A stretch of 64,000 nt of DNA, taken from contig NZ_FNIY01000004.1 in assembly GCF_900104355.1 (NCBI RefSeq), forward strand, positions 420,879 to 484,878, written 5' to 3'. Within the stretch, counting starts at the first letter, position 1; each line of letters starts with the position of its first letter. Shown here piece after piece: positions 18,179 through 25,182 of this stretch. Origin of the DNA: Phyllobacterium sp. OV277 (GTDB lineage Bacteria; Pseudomonadota; Alphaproteobacteria; Rhizobiales; Rhizobiaceae). The notes beneath the pieces are model-generated. The model was given only the letters and a program-made list of their open reading frames with translations, did no database searches and was not told where the DNA came from. A program made the translations under genes and the position numbers.

Positions 18179-20200
18179 ATGAAGTTGACAGTTTTCGGAG
18201 AGGCGACAGTTAGTTTTGGCGGGGTGCTTGTCCCACGCATACCCACGAATTTCTTGCGGATTATCGTCTACCTTCTTCTGGAAAACAGCGGCCTGTCTGT
18301 CTCCCGTAACAAGATAGCGCAAATGCTCTGGTCGGACACTGATCAAGCCCATGCCTGCATGAACTTGCGCCAAAGCCTGGTGCGCATCCGCAAATTTCAG
18401 GAGCAGTATGATATTTCTCTGGTTGAGAGCGATACGACCCATGTCAGCCTGAACCTTGCCTCCGTCGAAACTGGTTTCGCAAAAATTGATTTGCTCGATT
18501 TCATTGATTGTTGTGCCCATGGCAGCGTCGGCTCGGTTCTAAAGGTTTCAGAACTTTATCGCGGGGATCTGCTGGCGCAAAATGAACCATGTAATTCCGA
18601 TTTCGATGCATGGCTTGACATTAAGCGCGTCAACCTTCGCGATGACTTCATCGCCGCTTTGATGGCAAGCCTTGAACAGCCAGATTACAGTATCGATGAG
18701 AAACGACTATGCGCGCGCAAGCTGATTGATGTCGATCCTTATCAGGAGATGGGCTATCGCAAGCTGATGCAAACGGCTTCTGAACTTGGAATGATCGCAA
18801 AGATCGAGCAGTCTTTCAGAGAGTGCGCCAAGAAGTTACATGATGATCTTGATGTTGAGCCAGAGGCGGAAACTATAGAGCTTTATCAACGGCTTATGAC
18901 GAAGGGGCCGTTTCGTAGACAGCAGTCTCTACTCATTTCGCAGTCCCATCGGTCATCCAACGACAATAGCTTCGAAATTCAACCTTCGCATTTTATTCAG
19001 TCCCAAGCAGAATTTGACGTATCAAAACAGCTCGCGCTGCCAAAGATCATCGTCCTTTTTGTACCAAATAGTTCCACCGATCCCATGGAACAACTGGCAG
19101 GTTCATTGGTCGACGATATAACCATCGGTTTATGCCGCCTGCGCACTCTGTCCGTTATTGCACCCTATACCTCATACAGGGTGGTAACTGAAACAAACAT
19201 CAATAGCTTCTCCGATCTGCATACCCAATTGGGCGTTGACTTCGTTTTTGATAGCAAGGTGGTGCGACGCGATGGGAGTTGCTTCCTGTCGGTCAAACTG
19301 ATCAATACCCGCTCTCGGGAGATTGTCTGGGCTGAAAAGCAGAAGTTCGACTATGTTTTATCCGAACAACAATACCGTCAACTCTCGATCCGCATTGTTC
19401 TCTCGGTCGTCTCCACGATCGAAAAAGTTGAGTTGGATCGTTATCATAAGCTGCTTCAAGACCCAAACGCTTATTATTGGTATCTCATTGGGAAGAGAGA
19501 AATCGACAGCTTGAATCTTTCGAAAGTACGCATGGCACGCGAGGCTTTCAAGAATGCCTTGATAGCTGCGCCAGATTTCGTCCCCGCCCTTAGCGGTGTT
19601 GCCAGAACAATGCAGCGGGAATGGCTTGTCCTGGCACGCAATGAGAAGGACATTCTGATTGAAGGGGAACAGATTGCAAAAAAAGCGGCGCCAAATGATC
19701 CAGAAGATGAGAGGCCTTTGCGAGAACTTGGCACAATTAATATGTATCTTGGTAAATATGATGAAAGTTTGGACTATTTTGATCAGAGCGAGACCCTTAA
19801 CCCGCAACACGCCGATCTCCTTGCAGATTATGCAGATGCCCTAACGCATTCCGGCGAGCTTGATTTGGCTCTTGGAAAAATTCAACGCGCGATGGCGTTA
19901 AATCCTTTGGCCCCGGACTACTATTATTGGGTGGGGGCGGGAACTTTCCACTATCTTGGGCGGTATGCCGAGGCCGTCGGATTTCTAGAGAAAATGAACA
20001 ATCCGCGCGCGGCATCTCGCCTGATGGCGGCATGTTGGGCACGATTGGGCGAAAAGGAACGGGCAGCCGAGTACCGGACTTATGCGCTGGAAGACAATCC
20101 ATTATTTCGGATTGATGAATGGGTGAAATCAATGAGTCTCAAAAAGCCGGAACACCGTAGAATGTATGAAGCGTCCCTACGTGAAGCAGGATTTCAGTGA
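18179..20200 (+). CDS. SARP/BTAD-type transcriptional regulator with TolB-like and TPR domains
   Basis: A 673-residue cytoplasmic regulator. Domains in order: an OmpR-like winged helix (about 1-95, MKLTVFGEATVSFGG to NLRQSLVRIRKFQ), a BTAD helical domain (about 100-245, with ARKLIDVDPYQEMGYRKLMQ and LHDDLDVEPEAETIELYQRL), a TolB-N/FlgO-like alpha/beta domain (about 285-420, ALPKIIVLFVPNSSTDPMEQ to LINTRSREIVWAEKQ), and TPR repeats (about 450-650, LRELGTINMYLGKYDESLDY). This layout is frequent in alphaproteobacteria, where the N-terminal half binds DNA and the TPR half senses a ligand or partner. The first small peptide gene follows after 33 bases on the same strand, so it probably controls the YcaO-TfuA system. 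Confidence 0.88.
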   Translation: MKLTVFGEATVSFGGVLVPRIPTNFLRIIVYLLLENSGLSVSRNKIAQMLWSDTDQAHACMNLRQSLVRIRKFQEQYDISLVESDTTHVSLNLASVETGFAKIDLLDFIDCCAHGSVGSVLKVSELYRGDLLAQNEPCNSDFDAWLDIKRVNLRDDFIAALMASLEQPDYSIDEKRLCARKLIDVDPYQEMGYRKLMQTASELGMIAKIEQSFRECAKKLHDDLDVEPEAETIELYQRLMTKGPFRRQQSLLISQSHRSSNDNSFEIQPSHFIQSQAEFDVSKQLALPKIIVLFVPNSSTDPMEQLAGSLVDDITIGLCRLRTLSVIAPYTSYRVVTETNINSFSDLHTQLGVDFVFDSKVVRRDGSCFLSVKLINTRSREIVWAEKQKFDYVLSEQQYRQLSIRIVLSVVSTIEKVELDRYHKLLQDPNAYYWYLIGKREIDSLNLSKVRMAREAFKNALIAAPDFVPALSGVARTMQREWLVLARNEKDILIEGEQIAKKAAPNDPEDERPLRELGTINMYLGKYDESLDYFDQSETLNPQHADLLADYADALTHSGELDLALGKIQRAMALNPLAPDYYYWVGAGTFHYLGRYAEAVGFLEKMNNPRAASRLMAACWARLGEKERAAEYRTYALEDNPLFRIDEWVKSMSLKKPEHRRMYEASLREAGFQ

Positions 20201-20233
20201 CCCAATTGCCAGTACAAAAAGGGGAAAATGGGA

Positions 20234-20476
20234 ATGACAAAATATTATATCATTGGTGAATCGGGAACTGATGAGCTTTGGCTTATTGATATTGAAAAAA
20301 AGAGCATTGAAAAATTTGAGAACGTTTCCGAAAGTCCGGTTATCGAGACCATCAACACGGCACGGAAAAGTGGTATCACCGTAACCAAAGGGATCAGCAT
20401 CGCCATCGTCACACACAGAAGAAATGGCGCGGATGTAAAAATGTCGATTAATGATCCCGGGGCGGAAAAAATATAA
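20234..20476 (+). CDS. Small protein, candidate RiPP precursor A
   Basis: An 80-residue protein starting MTKYYIIGESGTDELWLIDI. Start: ATG 20234 lines up with the start of the paralogue downstream and has GGGGA about 8 bases before it; ATG 20228 two codons upstream is the alternative. The first 30 residues share the pattern M-x-K-[YF]-Y-I-I-x-E-x-x-T-D-x-x-W-L-x-D-x-E-x-K with the second small protein, while the C-terminal halves differ except for an R-N-G step and a late P-G. A conserved N-terminus with a variable tail is what a leader/core peptide shows. It has no Cys, no signal peptide and no membrane segment. It is directly between the SARP regulator and the second small gene, upstream of ycaO-tfuA. 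The function as substrate is inferred. Confidence 0.7.
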   Translation: MTKYYIIGESGTDELWLIDIEKKSIEKFENVSESPVIETINTARKSGITVTKGISIAIVTHRRNGADVKMSINDPGAEKI

Positions 20477-20582
20477 AAATAATGTCATTGGATAACGTGA
20501 ATTAGCAGCAATAGTTGATTGATATAGAATCGAATCAAATTACTTTTGCGATGTGGCTCTCCTTCATAGAAAGGTTATTCGC

Positions 20583-20810
20583 ATGGCAAAGTTTTACATC
20601 ATTGATGAGCCAGATACTGATAGTATTTGGCTCGTAGATTTAGAGAATAAGACTATTGAAAGCCTTGATCGGGATTTGATCGAGTGCTCCGGAAAATCTG
20701 GCCATGAGTTCATTCAATCGATGAATTCTCGATCAGGAAACATAATAATGACTGAGGCATATCGAAATGGGCCGTCCGAAAGATTGTCATCGGCCAGCCC
20801 CGGACATTAA
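20583..20810 (+). CDS. Small protein, candidate RiPP precursor B
   Basis: A 75-residue paralogue of the previous protein, starting MAKFYIIDEPDTDSIWLVDL. Start: ATG 20583 has GAAAGG 8 bases upstream; an earlier ATG at 20553 would place that site inside the gene and break the alignment with the paralogue. The tail is different from copy A: it holds one Cys (ECSGKSGHEF), many Ser, and ends SSASPGH. It lies 69 bases before ycaO. If the YcaO-TfuA pair acts on it, any backbone amide could become a thioamide, so lack of many Cys/Ser/Thr in a core is no objection. Confidence 0.7.
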   Translation: MAKFYIIDEPDTDSIWLVDLENKTIESLDRDLIECSGKSGHEFIQSMNSRSGNIIMTEAYRNGPSERLSSASPGH

Positions 20811-20879
20811 TTCCAATGAGCGCGGCCTTTTTCAAAGCGATAGGTAAGTTTGCTTTGAACAGAGTTCGTTGGGGCAATA

Positions 20880-22136
20880 ATGATAACACTGGACAGTATC
20901 TCAGTTGAAGACCGGCTGGCGGCGGATGAGGAGAACCTTCATTCCGCCGCTTGCCTGGAACAATCGTCTTCAACGAGGCTGCTGGATGCCGAGCAGACTG
21001 TACAACGGTTGCGTCCGTATTTTCCTCAGCTCGGTATTGTCCGCCTCGCCGAGACAACAGGGCTTGATCGGATCGGAATTCCTGTCTGGATGGCAATTCG
21101 CCCCAACAGCAAAACGCTGGCTGTGAGCCAAGGCAAAGGAATAAATTCGGCACATGCCCGTGCGTCGGCCGCCATGGAAGCCGCCGAAATCGCTATCGCG
21201 GAGAACATACCACTCCCATCAATCGCAGCTAGCCGCCAAGAACTGCTTCAAGCGGGGCGAGCAGTGTTTGATGCCAGGATGTTCGTGATGCGAGGCGCCG
21301 AGGAGCCTGCCGACGGTACAATTCTCGATTGGTTGGAGGGTTTTGATCTCCTAAAGAAAAAGACAGTTTTTGTACCAAAAGAACTTGTGGCAATGGATTT
21401 TACATCCCAGCGAGAGTTCCATCACTATTGCCAGTCTACCGATGGACTTGCCTCCGGGAATTGCCTGCTGGAAGCTGTTATTCATGGTTTATGCGAACGA
21501 GTTGAGCGTGACGCTACGGAGCTGTGGCGTTTCAAGAGCGACGCGTTCGTGTGTGCTCAATGTGTAGATCCTGGCGTATTTTCCGATAGAGACATCACTT
21601 GGCTGTCTGAGCGGATTGCCCAAGCAGGTTTTGAGCTGCGTCTATTCAATATACGTTCCGATATTGAGCTTCCCGTATTCATGGCAACAATCAGCTCAGC
21701 CATACGACGAAGCATTTATCTGCATTTTGATCTGACGGCCGGCTACGGTTGTCATCTGTCACCTCGCATAGCCGCCATACGGGCAATAACCGAGGCAGCA
21801 CAGACACGTCTGACCAATATTTCAGGTGCGCGAGATGATTTCGACCCTTCGGAATATGCGCAGCGGATCGCTTCTGATCTCGAGATTTATCCAAACGCAC
21901 ATCCAAGTGATCATTGGCAGTTCAACGAACCTGCGCTCCATAGGCGCGCGATTCTCGACAGTTATCTCGAACCACTGCGCCAACGCGGCATAACCAGTGT
22001 GGTAGTTGTTCCACTGGGCGGCGAGGATTGCGGCATATCTGTTTGCCGGGTGTTGGTTAATGAACTCGAAAATCCGGCCGGCATCCGCAAACACCGCTTT
22101 GGCGGGCGGGCGCTGAACGCCATGTTATTGCAATGA
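20880..22136 (+). CDS. YcaO-family ATP-dependent amide-activating enzyme
   Basis: A 418-residue YcaO protein. These enzymes use ATP to phosphorylate a peptide backbone amide, then form an azoline, thioamide or amidine. Visible ATP/Mg motifs: SQGKG (residues 83-87) with the helix AHARASAAMEAAEIAIAE (Glu 100, Glu 103), then GLASGNCLLEAVIHGLCERV with ERDA (about 189-212), and RAITEAAQTRLTNISGARDD (about 300-320). The C-terminus (GIRKHRFGGRALNAMLLQ) has no PxPxP tail, which is found in azoline-forming YcaOs that use a separate E1-like partner. No E1-like or dehydrogenase gene is near. It overlaps tfuA by 4 bases, matching TfuA-dependent YcaOs, for which thioamide formation is known (McrA thioglycine, thiovarsolins). 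Confidence 0.93.
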   Translation: MITLDSISVEDRLAADEENLHSAACLEQSSSTRLLDAEQTVQRLRPYFPQLGIVRLAETTGLDRIGIPVWMAIRPNSKTLAVSQGKGINSAHARASAAMEAAEIAIAENIPLPSIAASRQELLQAGRAVFDARMFVMRGAEEPADGTILDWLEGFDLLKKKTVFVPKELVAMDFTSQREFHHYCQSTDGLASGNCLLEAVIHGLCERVERDATELWRFKSDAFVCAQCVDPGVFSDRDITWLSERIAQAGFELRLFNIRSDIELPVFMATISSAIRRSIYLHFDLTAGYGCHLSPRIAAIRAITEAAQTRLTNISGARDDFDPSEYAQRIASDLEIYPNAHPSDHWQFNEPALHRRAILDSYLEPLRQRGITSVVVVPLGGEDCGISVCRVLVNELENPAGIRKHRFGGRALNAMLLQ

Positions 22137-22873
22137 AGATTCTGTTTGCAGGTCCAAGTCTTGCCGGGACAGAATTCGTACCTACACGCACAGGCGAAGA
22201 TCGCGTACTGACTCGCCATTCATTGACGTGTCGAGGCCCCGCACAATGTGGTGATATCACCCGTGCTGTGGATGAAGGATACCGCATGGTGGGCCTCATT
22301 GACGGACGATTTGAAGACGTCGCAGCCGTTTGGCACAAAGAAATACTCTATGCGCTATCGCGAGGGGTGGCTGTCCTTGGTGCCGCCAGCATGGGCGCAC
22401 TACGCGCTGCCGAATGCTATCCGTTTGGAATGATTGGTGTTGGAGAAATATTCACGCGTTATGCGTTTGGGGGATTGGAAGACGACGCCGCTGTCGCGCA
22501 AGTGCACGCCCCGGCCGAGTTTGGTTATACCGCCTTCTCCGAAGCCATGGTCACCATAGATGCGACCCTTGATGCCGCACTGGCCAAGTCGGCAATTTCG
22601 GCAGACGAATACTCCCTGATCCGGGGCAAAGCCAACGCGATATTTTTTAAAGAGCGAACCTGGGATCGCATCTTCGGTGTGGTGTCTTTTGACATCGAGC
22701 GTGCAGCTGAGCGCTTGAAACCTTTTTTCCGCAATGTCAAACGGGACGATGCACTTGAAATGCTCAATGCCCTGCTTGAACCAGTTCCACCGGAAAAAGG
22801 AACAACTTCCAGTCCTCACGTCACCGGATGGTTGTTCAATGAAACAACACAATGGCGCAAATTGCGGGCATAG
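22133..22873 (+). CDS. tfuA: TfuA family protein
   Basis: A 246-residue TfuA-core protein: MKILFAGPSLAGTEFVP, AVDEGYRMVGLIDGRFEDVA, VLGAASMGALRAAECYPFGM, then the acidic GEIFTRYAFGGLEDDAAVAQ. TfuA was first seen in trifolitoxin production and is a partner of thioamide-forming YcaOs, where it is thought to deliver sulfur or to bind the substrate. The ATG overlaps the ycaO stop (ATGA), so the two are made together. No transporter, protease or immunity gene follows on this strand, unlike the trifolitoxin cluster. Confidence 0.93.
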   Translation: MKILFAGPSLAGTEFVPTRTGEDRVLTRHSLTCRGPAQCGDITRAVDEGYRMVGLIDGRFEDVAAVWHKEILYALSRGVAVLGAASMGALRAAECYPFGMIGVGEIFTRYAFGGLEDDAAVAQVHAPAEFGYTAFSEAMVTIDATLDAALAKSAISADEYSLIRGKANAIFFKERTWDRIFGVVSFDIERAAERLKPFFRNVKRDDALEMLNALLEPVPPEKGTTSSPHVTGWLFNETTQWRKLRA

Positions 22874-22884
22874 AAGTGGGCTTG

Positions 22885-23606
22885 TCACGTTAACTGAGGT
22901 TGACCAATTTTGTGGGCGTAGGGCCAAATAAGAGCATCTGTTCGATCAATCCAGCAGATATGTAATATGCGATTGATATGCAGAAGATGAATTTTACTGT
23001 TCCGATTGAAATCGGCTTGCTTTAAACTTGGCGCATAAAAACTACCGTCCGCCACAAATGATAAATTCAATGCCCCTAGCACACACAAGGGAGCGATTAT
23101 CGCAAATCCCGGAAGCCATCGACGCATATAAAATGTGTCTTTTCTCTTTAATTCACGAATGATGCGCCAGACAAACCAAAAAGCCCAAATCAAACTAGTA
23201 GTTGAAGTCATCGCTAAAAAGAATTGTTTGTCATAAAAAGAGAAGCCTGAATTCGCTAAACTTGCTTGTATTGCAGGATTAACGGGCCACATGTTCAGCA
23301 GAAGGGGCTCATCTACGATAAAAAAGATAACTCCCGAAGAGGACCAAGATAAAGTAGCCAAGCTGCAACAATAAATATTAACGGTATAAAAACAGAACAA
23401 AGAGAAGTTTTAGTGTTCTCTACCCAATATACGCGTTGCTGCTCCTGCGACGGAGTGAGTGCTGGCCAATCGGGTAGTCCAAGTTGTTTGATACGTTCAG
23501 CGAGATCAGGGCTAATATCTTTTTCTAACTTTTTTGCATTGAACGTCGGCTTCCCTCCCTGCCTCCGATCATTGTATTCATCGTCTGGATTTTCCCCGAC
23601 TGTCAT
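22885..23606 (-). pseudogene. Frameshifted small membrane protein of unknown function
   Basis: Two overlapping minus-strand frames make sense as one protein. The first (start 23606, MTVGENPDDEYNDRRQGGKP) has a soluble N-terminus with PDLAERIKQLGLPDWPALTP and one membrane segment (SVFIPLIFIVAAWLLYLGPL), and stops at 23313. The second frame carries on from there with IVDEPLLLNMWPVNPAIQ and two more hydrophobic segments (FLAMTSTTSLIWAFWFVWRI and WLPGFAIIAPLCVLGALNLS) to a stop at 22885. Adding one base to the A6 run at 23320-23325 (T6 on the coding strand) would join them. It may be a sequencing error, a phase-variable tract or a true pseudogene. I do not recognise the family; the position next to tfuA gives no strong clue. 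Confidence 0.5.
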
Positions 23607-23993
23607 CGTAACTACAATGCCTCCCCTGATCGTCGTAGTTTCGTAATTGCGCTTTTGCCCTGTAGCGCTGCTGAGATAGAACCAAAAAGTTGATAATAGG
23701 CTGAAGATGCAGCAATCTAAAATCCATTACGAAATACAATATTCCACTAATTTAGAGTCATTAGAAGTATGCTTTTGGAAATTGCAAGTGGGGGAGATGT
23801 TTCACTAAATCATTTTTCGCTTTGCAGCACTAATTGGTATGTACAATTCCGCAAGTCATGACAAAATGGTCGTTTGAGTTGCCGATAATTGCCTCGCAGC
23901 ACGGCGTTCCCATCAAAGATTTGAATCGATGGTGTCCTACAGATTCAAATTTGTCATTGGACGATTGCTTCTGAAAACAGGAGCCTTGAGGGC
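23607..23993. other. Non-coding region before WGR copy 1, with vapC-tail remnant
   Basis: From about 23841 this matches the DNA at 44411-44564, which in that copy is the last codons of a vapC-like gene plus its downstream spacer. Here the equivalent of the vapC tail has no gene in front of it, so the region is a remnant of a vapBC-WGR cassette. The hairpin at 23919-23950 is kept. Nothing else is recognisable. Confidence 0.55.
23919..23950 (+). promoter_or_regulatory. Conserved hairpin upstream of WGR copy 1
   Basis: Perfect 9-bp arms ATTTGAATC (23919-23927) and GATTCAAAT (23942-23950) around a 14-base loop. Both arms are unchanged in copy 2 (44490-44521), while the loop has changed, which suggests the stem is selected. 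It ends 43 bases before the WGR start; it could be an operator or an mRNA leader structure. Confidence 0.5.
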
Positions 23994-24230
23994 ATGTCAG
24001 ACAGCCCCCAGTCATTCCATGTCACGCGTTGTGATCCTGATCGCAACATGGCGCGATATTATAGCCTGACCATACAGCCAACCCTTTTTGGTGAGATATC
24101 GCTCGTGCGCAATTGGGGGATAATTGGCACAAGAGGACAACAGAAGGTCGACACTTTTTCCAACTCTTCCGCATTACAGAAAGCCTTTGAAAAGCTAACG
24201 CAACAGAAGTGCCATAAAGGCTATAAGTAA
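23994..24230 (+). CDS. Mini WGR-domain protein, copy 1 (signature Arg lost)
   Basis: A 78-residue protein that is little more than one WGR domain: MARYYSLTIQPTLFGEISLV, then RNWGIIGTRGQQKVDTF. WGR domains occur in PARPs and in bacterial proteins with nucleic-acid links, so DNA binding is likely but not proven for the stand-alone form. The signature Trp-Gly-Arg reads Trp-Gly-Ile at residues 41-43, because AGA in copy 2 is ATA here; three other residues differ. AGGAG about 10 bases before the ATG may serve as ribosome-binding site. It is the duplicate of the gene at 44565-44801. Confidence 0.8.
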   Translation: MSDSPQSFHVTRCDPDRNMARYYSLTIQPTLFGEISLVRNWGIIGTRGQQKVDTFSNSSALQKAFEKLTQQKCHKGYK

Positions 24231-24449
24231 GCTTTCTTTAAAAATGCTGATAACAGGCAAATCTTGGGCATTTTGATTGTAGCCCAAATGTCTACAATCC
24301 CGATTAAAGACCTGTTTTGTCTTGCCTATTCGATAATATATCTTGGACAGACTGCGGACTACAGACCCGCTCGTTATTTCCTCTCGTTCCGAATAAATAT
24401 TTGATTTGGCAAAATAAGAATGAAAACGGCTAAACAAACGACGACTACT

Positions 24450-25169
24450 TCACTCTGCCTTTTCATTATCGTCAGCAGAGTCCTTCGCTCTTTGCAGCCA
24501 CTTATCTGCTTCTCCCTTACTTTTTTTAATGCCATTCCCGTCTTTATACATACCAGCAATTGTTGTCTGAGCGTCGACACGGCCCTGTTCTGCCGCTTTT
24601 AGAATCCATTTCGCAGCCTCCGCTGCGTCTTTCGGTACACCTTCACCATCAAGATACATCACGCCCAAGTAATACTGTGACTCAGCATCTCCTTGAGAAG
24701 CAGCTTTCAGATACCACTTTGCGGATTCTTCCAAACTAATATCGACACCTTGTCCTTCATGATACATTTCCCCGATTGCCTTTTGTGCTTTGAGATTACC
24801 GAGGTTGGCAGCCTTAAGAAACCATTTAAAGGCCATGGCATCATCTTTAGATGTGCCTGTGCCCTGAGAAAAAAATACACCGACATAGTACTGTGCCGTT
24901 GGATTGCCTTGCTCTGCCGCCTTCTCATACCATTCAAGTGCCTGCACGTAATCTTCCGGAACGCCGTTACCAGAATACAATCGTGTTCCCAACTCCAGTT
25001 GGGCACCCGCATCTCCCTGCTTGGCACGTAGTTGCACCTCGCTTAGGTTCCCGCTGTCAAATTTTCCAACTTCGCTAATCTCAAATGCCAAAACAGCTGA
25101 GATCGAAAGGGAAAATGCCATGACAATCATCGCTAACGGCAGACATAGTGTCCATCGATTCCGTGACAT
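24450..25169 (-). CDS. Periplasmic Sel1-repeat protein, likely T6SS immunity protein
   Basis: A 239-residue secreted protein. The signal peptide (LCLPLAMIVMAFSLSISAVLA) has no lipobox Cys, so the mature form is probably free in the periplasm. Five Sel1-like repeats follow, each with the pattern A-x-x-x-L-G-x-x-Y-x-x-G-x-G-V, for example AQLELGTRLYSGNGVPEDY and SQYYLGVMYLDGEGVPKDA. The tail is Lys/Asp/Glu-rich. The gene starts 13 bases after the end of the lysozyme-like effector gene and on the same strand. A periplasmic protein encoded just after a peptidoglycan-targeting effector is where an immunity factor is expected, and Sel1 repeats bind proteins; this role is inferred. Confidence 0.8.
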   Translation of the reverse strand: MSRNRWTLCLPLAMIVMAFSLSISAVLAFEISEVGKFDSGNLSEVQLRAKQGDAGAQLELGTRLYSGNGVPEDYVQALEWYEKAAEQGNPTAQYYVGVFFSQGTGTSKDDAMAFKWFLKAANLGNLKAQKAIGEMYHEGQGVDISLEESAKWYLKAASQGDAESQYYLGVMYLDGEGVPKDAAEAAKWILKAAEQGRVDAQTTIAGMYKDGNGIKKSKGEADKWLQRAKDSADDNEKAE

Positions 25170-25182
25170 TTATTTATGTCTC

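Larger units (their letters stand above)
23841..24236 (+). repeat. Dispersed repeat, copy 1 (vapC tail, hairpin and WGR gene)
   Basis: About 396 bases collinear with 44411-44807; most bases agree by eye, best inside the WGR gene. The left border starts within what is the vapC 3' end in copy 2 (GTACAA then a run ending in ATG); the right border fades just after the WGR stop at about 24236, with weaker likeness for some 40 more bases. No transposase or flanking inverted repeats are seen. Confidence 0.85.
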
